The notes under the pieces were generated by a model. The model saw nothing but the letters and a program-made list of their open reading frames with translations. It was not told the DNA's origin and ran no database searches. This document shows, piece by piece, positions 8,248 through 15,804 of a stretch of DNA of 64,000 nucleotides. Source of the DNA: Oceanibacterium hippocampi (GTDB lineage: Bacteria > Pseudomonadota > Alphaproteobacteria > Sneathiellales > Sneathiellaceae); the NCBI RefSeq assembly GCF_900172325.1, contig NZ_FWFR01000003.1:620001-684000 (forward strand), read 5' to 3'. A program made the position numbers and the translations under genes. Within the stretch, counting starts at the first letter, position 1. The number at the start of each line of letters is the position of its first letter.

Positions 8248-8880
8248 ATGAAGTGGACCAATGAAAGCGGCTACCCCTGGTGCCGAATTACCCCCGCCGA
8301 AAGTTTCTTCGATCACGTCGTCCAGCACGACACCCGTCCGGGTAACTGGAGATGGAAAGATGTGGTCGCAGGGCTTCATAAGCTCGACGAGGATCCGCGA
8401 ATGGACTCGGAGCGTCGCTACGTCGCCATCGTGAATGACGACGCCGGCTTGGGAGAAACCCCGGGCATCGGTATCACCCCGACCCTGTTTTGCGGTTGCC
8501 AGCTCATTCATCCGGGCGAGCGCGTGACTTCCCACCGACATAATTCAGTGGCGCTCTACTTCATCGTTCAGGGCACCGGGGAACTAGAGGTCGAGGGCGT
8601 CACCGAGCGGTACGAACCGTTCTCGATCATGACCTGCCCCGCCTGGCACTACCACGAATGGCGTGCAGACGGGGACGCGGACACGTTGATGTACGTTATT
8701 CACGACATGGCGCTACACGCCTACACGCGGAGCCTTTTCTGGGAGGAGCCAAAAGGCCAGGAAAACATTCGGCACGTCGTCAAGGGCGCTTCGCATACCT
8801 GGACTGCCACGAAACCCCTCGAACAATCCAAAACGGAAGCCGCCAAACAGATGCGCGATCAGGGCGTGCCTGCAAAGTAA
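8248..8880 (+). CDS. Single-cupin ring-cleavage dioxygenase, gentisate/5-nitrosalicylate dioxygenase-like
   Basis: A 210-residue cupin protein. The metal-binding motif is visible: HPGERVTSHRHNS (H96 and H98), then the FIVQGTGELEVEG strand and the second motif WHYHEW (H134, H136). Gentisate dioxygenases are bicupins of about 350 residues; this is a shorter single-cupin version, consistent with the dioxygenases that attack substituted salicylates. The ATG at 8248 is chosen for its GAGGAG ribosome-binding site; the frame extends further upstream but without a good start. First gene of the plus-strand operon. Function as ring dioxygenase is inferred from motif plus downstream lactonase and acylpyruvate hydrolase. 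Confidence 0.7.
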   Translation: MKWTNESGYPWCRITPAESFFDHVVQHDTRPGNWRWKDVVAGLHKLDEDPRMDSERRYVAIVNDDAGLGETPGIGITPTLFCGCQLIHPGERVTSHRHNSVALYFIVQGTGELEVEGVTERYEPFSIMTCPAWHYHEWRADGDADTLMYVIHDMALHAYTRSLFWEEPKGQENIRHVVKGASHTWTATKPLEQSKTEAAKQMRDQGVPAK

Positions 8881-8894
8881 CGTATTGACTGCCA

Positions 8895-8933
8895 GAGGGG
8901 GTCCGGCGCCACGAGCAAGCCCCGGACCCCCTC
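8895..8933 (+). terminator. Strong stem-loop between cupin and Rieske genes
   Basis: GAGGGGGTCCGG pairs perfectly with CCGGACCCCCTC (12 bp, 15-nt loop). There is no U-run, so it may act as an mRNA-stability element or partial terminator rather than a full stop. It lies 14 bp after the cupin stop and just before the TTG start of the Rieske gene. Confidence 0.55.
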
Positions 8934-8940
8934 CTAATTA

Positions 8941-9300
8941 TTGGACGCTGTCTTGGATGATCACTGGGCCTTGTTGGCGACCGTCGACGATATTCCCATC
9001 GGCGAGATGCGCTCATACCTCATGGACGGCGGAGTGGTCGCCGTCGCCAATGTAAATGCAGCTTTCTATGCCTTCGCCGACAAGTGTGAACACATGGGTG
9101 TCGCCCTTTCCGACGGCGCTCTCGAGAACGACGTCGTGGTCTGCACCTTGCACAAATGGCGCTACTGCCTTCGAACCGCGGCACTTGAGCACCCGAAACC
9201 CGGCAAGCCCTTCACGACATTCCCGGTGAAAATCGAGGGTAGGAATATCTGGGTTCGCCGCTGGCCAAAGACAGTCTACGAGCGCCAAGGCACGCGCTGA
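8941..9300 (+). CDS. Stand-alone Rieske [2Fe-2S] ferredoxin
   Basis: A 119-residue Rieske protein with the ligand pattern C49-x-H51-x16-C68-x2-H71. Such small ferredoxins pass electrons to Rieske non-heme oxygenases or, like NirD, serve reductases. No oxygenase alpha subunit or ferredoxin reductase gene is present in the island, so its partner is unknown. The only usable start is the TTG at 8941, without a clear ribosome-binding site and directly behind the strong stem-loop, implying low or coupled translation. It may have a maintenance role, such as re-reducing the iron of the dioxygenase; this is speculation. Confidence 0.8.
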   Translation: MDAVLDDHWALLATVDDIPIGEMRSYLMDGGVVAVANVNAAFYAFADKCEHMGVALSDGALENDVVVCTLHKWRYCLRTAALEHPKPGKPFTTFPVKIEGRNIWVRRWPKTVYERQGTR

Positions 9301-9335
9301 CGGACTTTCCACGCTTGCCCAATACGAGGACCATC

Positions 9336-10085
9336 ATGGACCAGAAAACCGCCACCAAGACGACCAGGCACGTCGCAAGCGGCAAAGTCGATATCGCTTG
9401 CCATTTCCTGCCGTCGCGAACGCAGGATACCGGCGCGTCAATCATCGTCATGCCCACGGTACACGGAATAAACGACTACATTCTTGATACCGCGGCGCTC
9501 CTTTCCGACCAAGGATACGACGCATGGGTCATCGACATTTATTCGCGCGCCGGAGGCAAGCCGGATCTCACCACGCCTGACGCCATCAAGGACGCAGTCG
9601 CCGGTCTCTCAGACCCCGAAATTGTGAATGACATCGGCGCTGTCGCAACTGCTATCCGCGATGAGAAGCCCGGCACAGACAGGCGTCTCGGTGTTCTCGG
9701 ATTCTGTATTGGTGGCGCCCACGCCCTCATTGCCGCCGCGACAATACCGAAACTGGACGCGTGCGTAGGTTTCTATGGCCTCGTTGCCTACAGTGAGCTC
9801 ACCGATACGAAACCGAAATCGCCCATCGACTATGTCGCCGATCTCGACACGCCGTTCCTCTACCATGTCGGCGATCAGGATGTCTGGGTACCCGATCATC
9901 TCCGCTCCGCCTTCAAGGCGCGCCTGAGAGAGAGCGGGAAAGCTCACGAAATCCGTGTCTATGACGGTGCGGGGCATGGTTTTCACGAACATCATCGGCC
10001 GCACTACCGGCCGGTGGCAGCGATGGATGCCTGGTCCCGCACAATGGTGTTCCTCGACTGGTACCTGAGACGCGCGCCACGGTGA
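9336..10085 (+). CDS. Dienelactone hydrolase family protein (candidate lactonase)
   Basis: A 249-residue alpha/beta hydrolase of the dienelactone hydrolase family. The Cys nucleophile elbow GFCIGG (C124), the Asp in GDQD (about D182) and the His in AGHGFHE (H214) form the expected Cys-Asp-His triad. The ATG at 9336 has an upstream GAGGA. In nitrosalicylate breakdown the ring-cleavage product closes to a lactone as nitrite leaves, and a lactonase opens it to maleylpyruvate; a DLH-type enzyme here would fill that step. It is separated by 35 bp from the Rieske gene and 36 bp from the next gene, in one operon. Confidence 0.8.
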   Translation: MDQKTATKTTRHVASGKVDIACHFLPSRTQDTGASIIVMPTVHGINDYILDTAALLSDQGYDAWVIDIYSRAGGKPDLTTPDAIKDAVAGLSDPEIVNDIGAVATAIRDEKPGTDRRLGVLGFCIGGAHALIAAATIPKLDACVGFYGLVAYSELTDTKPKSPIDYVADLDTPFLYHVGDQDVWVPDHLRSAFKARLRESGKAHEIRVYDGAGHGFHEHHRPHYRPVAAMDAWSRTMVFLDWYLRRAPR

Positions 10086-10121
10086 TTTCCGGACATTCGC
10101 TATTTGACCCGAAAGAGAATC

Positions 10122-10814
10122 ATGAACATGAAATATGCCGTTCCCGCGGCGGTGAGGCCGCACGTGGCCATCGCCCGCAGCGAGCAAGTGTTTCCAGTAC
10201 GCAGGATCTATTGCGTTGGCCGCAACTACGCAGCCCACGCCCGCGAGATGGGGGCGGACCCCGACCGCGAACCACCCTTCTTCTTCCTCAAGCCGGCCGA
10301 TGCCGTGGTCGCGAGTGGGACGACCGTGCCCTATCCGCAGGCAACCGAGAACTACCAGCATGAGATCGAACTGGTCGCAGCGATCGGAAAGGCAGGGCAC
10401 GATATTTCCGCCGCCGCGGCACTCGATCACGTCTTTGGCTATGCCGTGGGCCTAGACATGACGCGCCGCGACTTGCAGATGCAGGCCCGCGAGAAGGGCC
10501 GTCCGTGGGACATGGGCAAGGGTTTCGACCAGTCTGCGCCGTGCGGCGCCATCCACCGAATATCCGATGTCGGCCACATCGGGAAGGGAGCGATCTGGGT
10601 CGAAGTCAACGGCGAGAAGCGCCAGGTCGCGGACGTTTCGCAACTGATCTGGAATGTTGCCGAGACGATAGCTCATCTGTCACGGATGGTCGGACTGGCG
10701 CCTGGCGACTTCATCTATACCGGCACCCCCGAAGGGGTATCCAGTATCGGCCCGGGCGACCACATGGTCGGCCATGTGGACGGACTTAGCGATCTTGAGA
10801 TCTCGATTTCCTGA
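10122..10814 (+). CDS. Fumarylacetoacetate hydrolase family protein, probable fumarylpyruvate/acylpyruvate hydrolase
   Basis: A 230-residue FAH-superfamily enzyme: IYCVGRNYAAHAREMG opening, then NYQHEIELVAAIG carrying the metal-binding Glu pair (E81, E83), and the C-terminal SRMVGLAPGDFIYTGTPEGV block. The length and CVGRNYAAHA start fit fumarylpyruvate or acylpyruvate hydrolases (YcgM/NagK type), which split the last intermediate of gentisate-type pathways into pyruvate and fumarate or maleate. No maleylpyruvate isomerase is seen, so either it acts directly on maleylpyruvate or the isomerase is elsewhere. The ATG at 10122 has an AAAGAGA upstream. Last gene of the operon. Confidence 0.85.
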   Translation: MNMKYAVPAAVRPHVAIARSEQVFPVRRIYCVGRNYAAHAREMGADPDREPPFFFLKPADAVVASGTTVPYPQATENYQHEIELVAAIGKAGHDISAAAALDHVFGYAVGLDMTRRDLQMQAREKGRPWDMGKGFDQSAPCGAIHRISDVGHIGKGAIWVEVNGEKRQVADVSQLIWNVAETIAHLSRMVGLAPGDFIYTGTPEGVSSIGPGDHMVGHVDGLSDLEISIS

Positions 10815-10977
10815 TGCATTTCCGGCCTGCCCTGTGTCGAGGGAATGTATCTGCGCAATGGGCGCAGGCGCTCTCGACGTTGCCGCAGCGATGGGCGAGC
10901 GCCCGGCTCACTGCCTCGCCGGGCACGACTATTCCATTTTTCAGTATGATGTGCTTCCCGGAAATGCCCCCGATCTG

Positions 10978-11259
10978 AGTTAGAGTTTTCCGCGTTTTTG
11001 CCGGCTGGGAGAAGGAGCGGAGAACGATGAAAGCATCACAGTTCACGGACGCCCAGAAGGCGTTCATCATCAAGCAGAGCGACGATGGAACGCCTGTCGC
11101 GGAGGTCTGCCGCAAGGCGGGGATCAGCCAGGCAACGTACTTCAACTGGAAGAAGAAGTACGCCGGCCTGATGCCGTCGGAGATGAGGCGCTTGCGCGAG
11201 CTCGAGCAGGAGAATGCGCGGCTGAAGAAGATCGTTGCGGACCTGTCGCTGGACAAGGT
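10978..11259 (+). mobile_element. IS3-family element A, left end only
   Basis: Begins with the presumed inverted-repeat end TTAGAGTTTTCCGC (10980-10993), repeated in the same inward orientation at 14162 and 14212. It contains a truncated orfA and is interrupted at about 11260 where a second IS3 element starts. The 163 bp between the hydrolase stop (10814) and this end hold two short hairpins (about 10852-10868 and 10900-10925) and no gene. Confidence 0.6.
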
Positions 11260-11272
11260 GAATAGCCCCTAG
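11027..11272 (+). pseudogene. IS3-family transposase OrfA, truncated
   Basis: Encodes an OrfA-type helix-turn-helix protein (FTDAQKAFIIKQSDDGTPVAEVCRKAGISQATYFNWKKKY region) with the leucine-zipper segment LRELEQENARLKKIVADLSLDK. At about 11259 the frame runs into the left end of another IS3 element and stops after four foreign residues (VNSP), a few residues short of a normal OrfA. No matching orfB follows directly; fragments of this transposase type appear at 13.8-15.0 kb. Confidence 0.8.
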
Positions 11273-12073
11273 ATTCGTAGACGCCTCCTTCCCCAATTTT
11301 GAGGCAAGGAGGCCATGATGGGCAAAGTCAATTTCACCGAGGATTTCAAACGGGACGCGGTGGCGCAGATCACCGAGCGGGGCTATCCGGTGGCGGAGGT
11401 TTCGCAGCGGCTGGGCGTGAGCCAGCATTCGGTTTACGCCTGGAAGCGGAAGTGCGTGCAGCCACTTGGTGGCGATGACAGAGACGCCGAGATCAGGCGT
11501 CTGAAGGGCGAGCTGGTGAGGGTCACCGAGGAGCGCGACATCTTAAAAAAAGCCACCGCGTATTTCGCCAGGGATGCAAAGTGAGATACGCGTTCATCGC
11601 CGAGCATCGCCCGCTGTTCTCGGTACGGGCGATGTGCCGCTGCCTGCGCCTTCATCCGAGCGGCTTCTATGCGTGGCTCAAGAACCCGCTGAGCAAGCGG
11701 GCACGCGAAGATGCCTGCCAGACCGAACTGATACGGAAGGCGTGGAAGGAGAGCGGCAGGATCTACGGCTATCGCAAGCTTCACGATGACCTGCTGGACC
11801 AGGGCGAGACGTGCTGCCCGAACCGTGTCGCACGCCTGGCGCTGCTCGCCGGCATCGAGGCCCAGATCGGCTACAGGCGCCGTCCCGGCACCTATAGCGG
11901 CAAGCCGTCAGTGGTGGTCGACAACACGCTGGATCGGCAGTTCGATGTGGACGCGGCTGACAGGGTCTGGGTCACCGACATCACCTATATCAGGACGCTG
12001 GAAGGCTTTGCCTATCTGGCCATCGTGATCGATCTCTACTCCCGCCGTGTGGTCGGCTGGTCGATGCAGAGCC
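11260..12073 (+). mobile_element. IS3-family element B, 3' truncated
   Basis: Starts with an IS3-subgroup-like end (TGAATAGCCCCTAGATTCGT) inside element A's orfA, and carries its own orfA and the first two thirds of orfB. Homology to the transposase ends near 12073, in the middle of the DDE domain, where unrelated sequence starts. The right end of this copy is missing, so the junction at 12073 was made by deletion or recombination rather than by clean transposition. Confidence 0.65.
11315..11584 (+). CDS. IS3-family transposase OrfA (element B)
   Basis: An 89-residue OrfA with helix-turn-helix ([19 protein letters not shown], then [18 protein letters not shown]) and coiled-coil tail ([21 protein letters not shown]). 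Near the end the DNA reads cttaaaaaaagcc (about 11541-11553), an A-rich slippery sequence of the kind IS3 elements use for the programmed -1 frameshift that makes the OrfAB transposase. orfB starts with a 4-bp overlap (GTGA). Confidence 0.88.
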   Translation: MMGKVNFTEDFKRDAVAQITERGYPVAEVSQRLGVSQHSVYAWKRKCVQPLGGDDRDAEIRRLKGELVRVTEERDILKKATAYFARDAK

Positions 12074-12261
12074 GGAGGCCGCCCTCCGCGCCGTCACTCG
12101 CAACGAAATTAGTTGCAGCCAACTGTCCGACAGCCAAAAGCAGGACATCCTTGCTGCCTGGCGGTACGCCGGATCACTGGATCGGGACGACCGTCCGGAG
12201 CGGTAGCGGATCAAGGCAAGTGCGGAGTGTGATAAAATTGGCAGCCGATGAACGACGATGA
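11581..12261 (+). pseudogene. IS3-family transposase OrfB, truncated
   Basis: The OrfB frame begins with the usual IS3 N-terminal helix region ([20 protein letters not shown]) and enters the rve integrase core with the first catalytic Asp in VWVTDITYI and [17 protein letters not shown]. After about residue 164 (nt 12073) the sequence is no longer transposase-like: the second Asp and the Glu of the DDE triad are absent and the frame runs through foreign sequence to a stop at 12261. It therefore cannot encode an active transposase. Confidence 0.85.
12066..12206 (+). pseudogene. C-terminal fragment of an unidentified gene at an IS junction
   Basis: In a different frame from the truncated transposase, 46 codons read through to a TAG at 12204-12206 (contains [19 protein letters not shown], ends DRDDRPER). 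The composition is that of a real soluble protein and it ends 41 bp before the start of the HEPN-motif gene, as an upstream operon partner would. The 5' part has been replaced by IS element B. Function unknown; that it is coding at all is inferred from its open frame and residue usage. Confidence 0.35.
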
Positions 12262-13621
12262 ATTGATACAGCCCGTTTACAAGACCATCGTTGCCAACGG
12301 GGCAATTCTTCTTGGTCGGTCGTCGCTTGGCATGAGCGCACAGGGGCAAGGCTTCACCGCACCCGTTGAGGCAAGCCTCAGATTCCAGCCCTCCATTCGC
12401 CTTGTCCTGGAAGCTGACCTATCCAGCCAGCCGGTAGTCGCCATGCAACTGGCCACCGGACAGCGCGAAATACAAATTCAGTATGGACCGTACTCAGCGC
12501 CAACAAACGCAGTTCTGCTGGGCTGCAATATGAGTGGTGGGAAAGGTGTGGTGACAACTAGTACCGCCACCTTTATGCCGAACCCCGAGCGTTTGGTCAT
12601 CTGCCCCGATAGACGGAAGCGCCTCAGCTCGGTGACTTTCCACGTTCTGAATTTCCCAATGTTTTTCTCATCTTGCAGTGCTTCCGCTGATCTACGTCAG
12701 GAGAATGCTTCAGGCGGAATGCAAAGGCTGGGCAGGACCATCCTGAAGTACGAGCAGTGGCAGGTCGAACTGCAAACCCTTCCCCACGCCAAAGACCTGA
12801 CCAAGCAACTTGATGCCGAGGGCGGATACGCCATCACCCATGTCGGTCGACTCACAAGGCAGGACGGCCGCAGCTTCCGGATATCGCACGGCGATCGGGT
12901 TCTGGCGGACCTTCACTACTTCCTGTCCTTTGCGCGCGGATTATCGACGACGCCCGTCCTGCCTGTCGGCTTTGATGCCGCTGGCAGTCGCATCTTCGAG
13001 GAGTGGGGCATGCGTCTGGTCACGGCATGGGAGCCTCGCCGAAGCTGGTTCGACACGATGCACGGCCAATGTCTTGCCGACCTCTATCCCGGCTTTATGG
13101 ACCTCCTGCGCGATGCCGACCTCGGAGATTCCGTGAGAACGGCCTTGTACTGGTACCTTCGCAGCAACCGTGCCGGCGAGGGCGCCGGAGTGGACAGCGG
13201 CGTGATTCTCAGTCAAGCGGCTCTGGAGCGACTGGCTTCGGCCTACCTGCCCTTTAGCAGGCTTCCGACCGTGGGCTCGGTTCATGAGCGATTGCGCCGG
13301 GCGTTCAAGCACATGAAGCTTCCGGTGGCCATCCCAAACGAGATGCGAGCTATTGCCAAGGGGAAACGCAACAAGGACTGGAAGGACTTGCCCCAAGCCC
13401 TGACCAAGGTCCGCAACGAGCTGACGCACCCACAGGCCCGCCTGAAGGTCAAGCTTGGTGATGTGGTGGCGGACGTATGGGATATCGCCCAATGGTATGT
13501 TGAGCTGAGCATCCTTCGGCTGTGCGGCTACAACGGCGTCTACTCCAACCGTTTGCGGGCCCGATGGGTGGGGCAGGTTGAAGAGGTGCCCTGGCAACGC
13601 CGCAAGGCACGAAAACGCTAG
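12248..13621 (+). CDS. Uncharacterised 457-residue protein with C-terminal HEPN-like motif (possible defence gene)
   Basis: No family is recognised with confidence. The N-terminal half (about 1-230) is beta-rich, with no signal peptide or membrane segment. The C-terminal third is helical and contains R389-N390-ELT-H394, matching the RNxxxH (Rx4H) motif of HEPN ribonucleases, followed by a helix ([18 protein letters not shown]) and a basic tail ending RRKARKR. A large N-terminal sensor followed by a HEPN domain is a layout of single-protein anti-phage systems such as ApeA, which this faintly resembles. It sits alone between IS remnants, in an accessory zone, and shares its CTAG stop region with a convergent gene fragment. 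Base usage is slightly less GC-rich than the core genes. Confidence 0.6.
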   Translation: MNDDELIQPVYKTIVANGAILLGRSSLGMSAQGQGFTAPVEASLRFQPSIRLVLEADLSSQPVVAMQLATGQREIQIQYGPYSAPTNAVLLGCNMSGGKGVVTTSTATFMPNPERLVICPDRRKRLSSVTFHVLNFPMFFSSCSASADLRQENASGGMQRLGRTILKYEQWQVELQTLPHAKDLTKQLDAEGGYAITHVGRLTRQDGRSFRISHGDRVLADLHYFLSFARGLSTTPVLPVGFDAAGSRIFEEWGMRLVTAWEPRRSWFDTMHGQCLADLYPGFMDLLRDADLGDSVRTALYWYLRSNRAGEGAGVDSGVILSQAALERLASAYLPFSRLPTVGSVHERLRRAFKHMKLPVAIPNEMRAIAKGKRNKDWKDLPQALTKVRNELTHPQARLKVKLGDVVADVWDIAQWYVELSILRLCGYNGVYSNRLRARWVGQVEEVPWQRRKARKR

Positions 13622-13795
13622 TCGCTACCCGCCACACTTTGCGCATGCCCTGTCTGCTTGGCTCCTGAAACAGCAACCCACCGGTTCTGCCCCGTCAGCC
13701 ACGCATTGAACAGGGGGCGGTCGACATAGAACTTGCCGTGGCGGCCGAGGGTCTTGATGATGACAGCTTGGTCAAGGCCGGTGACCTGACGGTAC
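13618..13795 (-). pseudogene. C-terminal fragment of a small, possibly DNA-binding protein
   Basis: A minus-strand frame of about 59 codons (contains KTLGRHGKFYVDRP and LFNAWLTGQNRW) ends at a TAG overlapping the TAG of the convergent HEPN-like gene in a shared palindromic CTAG. The upstream side runs into IS3 transposase sequence near 13795, so the N-terminus is lost. The motif looks like the tail of an excisionase or helix-turn-helix-like protein, but that is a guess. Confidence 0.3.
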
Positions 13796-14081
13796 TTCGC
13801 GAGCTTGCATCGGAGCGTCGGCGGGTCGGCTATCGCCGGCTGCACATTCTGCCGCGGCGCGAAGGCTTCGAGGTAAACCACAAGAAGCTGTACCGGCTGC
13901 ACAGGGAAGAGCGGCTGACGGTCAGGAAACGCGGCGGTCGCAAACGGTCGCTGGTAGTCGGGCGCCGATTGCGTTCCCGCAGGATGGGTGGAGCCTCGAC
14001 TTCGTGTTGGACGCTCTAATGGACAGCCGCCGGTTCCGCATCCTCTGCGTGATCGACGACTTCAGCCAGGAGTGCCTGTGA
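13796..14081 (+). pseudogene. Decayed IS3-family OrfB fragment, forward strand
   Basis: Transposase-like text starts at about LRELASERRRVGYRRLHIL and continues through NHKKLYRLHREERLTVRKRGGRKR, then shifts frame near 13960 and resumes as GWSLDFVLDALMDSRRFRI and CVIDDFSQECL before a stop at 14079-14081. Both frameshift and truncation are visible. It belongs to the same transposase type as the inverted fragment at 14232-14955, and probably as element A's orfA. The 49 bp after it (14082-14130) show nothing recognisable. Confidence 0.75.
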
Positions 14082-14130
14082 CCTGCCACGGGATTTTTCC
14101 TCCACCGCCGATTAGAGTCCGACCGAACTT

Positions 14131-14230
14131 GGTGCGCTCCCCAACGTACCCTCGGCGGGCGTTAGAGTTTTCCGCCTTGTGGTGCGCTCCCCAACGTACC
14201 CTCGGCGGGCGTTAGAGTTTTCCGCCTTGT
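14131..14230 (+). repeat. Two tandem copies of a 50-bp sequence
   Basis: 14131-14180 and 14181-14230 are identical 50-mers (ggtgcgctccccaacgtacc at the start, tccgccttgt at the end). Each ends with GTTAGAGTTTTCCGC, the inward IS3 terminus also found at 10979. The duplication therefore doubles an IS end plus about 30 bp of flank, most simply by replication slippage or repeated insertion at one site. Confidence 0.9.
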
Positions 14231-14231
14231 T

Positions 14232-14955
14232 TCAGCGCCACGGGCTGGCTGCGCGTGCTGATTTCATAAGCGCTGCCGGGACCTTGTTGCCGATCGCGCT
14301 GTGTGGCCGTTCCTCATTGTAGTCTCTACGCCAAGCCTCCAGCTTTTCCGTTGCGTCCGCAAGGCTCAGGAACCAGTGGGCGTTCAGACACTCGGTCCGC
14401 AGACGACCGTTGAATGACTCGACGAAGCCGTTCTGCATCGGCTTGCCCGGTGCGATGTAGTGCCATTCGACGGCGCGCTCCTGCTACCACCGGAGCATCA
14501 CGTTGGCCGTCAGTTCGGTGCCGTTGTCACTGACGATCATGCAGGGATAGCCGCGCTGTCCGGCGATCGCGTCGAGTTCGCGCGCAACACGCTCGCCCGG
14601 GATCGAGTTGTCGACCACCGTCGCCAGGCACTCGCGGCTGAAGTCTTCGATCACGCACAGGATGCGGAAGCGCCGACCGTCGACCAAGTGCGTCCAACAC
14701 GAAGTCGAGCGACCAGCGCTGGTTGGCATCCTGCGGGATCGCCATCGGTGCCCGCGTGCCCAGTGCCCGCTTGCGGCCGCCGTGCTTGAGCACGGTGAGC
14801 CGCTCCTCCTTAGAGCTTCATGCGGTTCACCCACACGCCCTCGCGCGTCAGCAGGATACGCAGCCGGCGGTAGCCGAAGCGACGGCGCTCGGTGGCCAGT
14901 TCACGTAGCCGCTCCGCGAAAGCTCTGGACTTCGCGTGCAAAGGAAGCATTGCTG
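14232..14955 (-). pseudogene. Decayed IS3-family OrfB, reverse strand
   Basis: Reading the minus strand, the frame runs from ERLRELATERRRFGYRRLRI through a deletion/frameshift zone near 14690-14830, then SLDFVLDAL-like sequence (first Asp), MIVSDNGTEL (second Asp), an in-frame TAG at 14484-14486 where Gln is expected, and finally [18 protein letters not shown] (catalytic Glu) to the stop at 14232. All DDE residues are still legible, but a nonsense codon and frameshifts inactivate it. Its presumed terminal repeat is the one duplicated at 14131-14230. Confidence 0.85.
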
Positions 14956-15037
14956 TGGACGTCTCCGGCCCGCCAGGTGCGGGCTTCAGGTGGTGACAGC
15001 GGCTTGTGCCGGCTGTCTTGAACACAAGGAGATCGAC

Positions 15038-15322
15038 ATGACCCAAATCAGCACGAAACCTGAATCGGTAAGCACTTCAACGCAGGACTCCGCCACGAGC
15101 ACGGCGAAGTCGACGAAGACGACTGCGCTTCTCAAGCTCCTCCGGTCGAAACGCGGCGCATCTCTCGAGCAACTGCAGAAGGCGAGCGGCTGGCAGGCCC
15201 ATTCCGTGCGCGGCTTCCTCTCCGGAACCGTCAGGAAGAAACTCGGGCACACGCTTGTGAAAGAGGCCGGCAAGGACGGTCGCAAGCGCTATCGCATCGA
15301 GGGGAGTGCGGCGATCAAATGA
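15038..15322 (+). CDS. DUF3489 domain protein
   Basis: A 94-residue basic protein: a Ser/Thr-rich N-terminal stretch (1-28) then a winged-helix-like DUF3489 domain (TALLKLLRSKRGASLEQLQK, SGWQAHSVRGFLSGTVRKKL). The ATG at 15038 has a perfect AAGGAG site. The gene overlaps the next by 4 bp (ATGA). DUF3489 genes commonly precede a DUF2924 gene and a large serine recombinase in alphaproteobacterial mobile modules, so a DNA-binding role in the element's excision or control is likely but unproven. Confidence 0.88.
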   Translation: MTQISTKPESVSTSTQDSATSTAKSTKTTALLKLLRSKRGASLEQLQKASGWQAHSVRGFLSGTVRKKLGHTLVKEAGKDGRKRYRIEGSAAIK

Positions 15323-15804
15323 CCGGTCCGGTCGCGACCGACAAGCTCCGGCGGAAGATCGCTGAACTGGACGATCTCTCCCGCCCGGAGCTTGTTCAGC
15401 GGTGGCAGAAGGCGCATGGCTGCCTGCCACCGAAGGGAATCAAGCGCGGCCTGCTCCTTCGCTCGGCCGCCTGGCATCTCCAGGCGAGGCATCTGGGTGG
15501 CCTCAAGGGGGACGTCAAACGCGCGCTTCGGAAACTGATAAAGGCGGAGGTGCCCACGCGCGACAAGAGTCGCGCCGCGGGTTCCTCTCCTGACGTCACG
15601 CGAATCGGGGAATCCCCGGCGCGGTTGCGGCGCCGGCTCGTGCCGGGCACGCGACTGGTCCGCGAGTGGCAGGGGCGCCTGCATGTGGTCGAAGTGGTGG
15701 AGGACGGTTTCCTGCATGACGGGAAGACCTACCGATCGCTGTCCGCAGTAGCCCGGCGGATCACCGGCGCGCAATGGTCCGGCCCGAGGTTCTTCGGCCA
15801 ATGA
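15319..15804 (+). CDS. DUF2924 domain protein
   Basis: A 161-residue basic protein with the DUF2924 signature: N-terminal helical part (RKIAELDDLSRPELVQRWQK, then GIKRGLLLRSAAWHLQA) and C-terminal part with RRRLVPGTRLVREWQGRLH and GKTYRSLSAVARRITGAQWS. The last block resembles a DNA-interacting domain seen in recombinase-linked proteins. It overlaps both neighbours by 4 bp, so the three genes are translationally coupled. Function is unknown; linkage to the recombinase suggests an accessory or directionality factor. Confidence 0.88.
   Translation: MTGPVATDKLRRKIAELDDLSRPELVQRWQKAHGCLPPKGIKRGLLLRSAAWHLQARHLGGLKGDVKRALRKLIKAEVPTRDKSRAAGSSPDVTRIGESPARLRRRLVPGTRLVREWQGRLHVVEVVEDGFLHDGKTYRSLSAVARRITGAQWSGPRFFGQ

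Noticed and set aside
14131-14230. CRISPR array
   Set aside because: Only two copies, directly abutting with no spacer, and the repeat contains an IS end.
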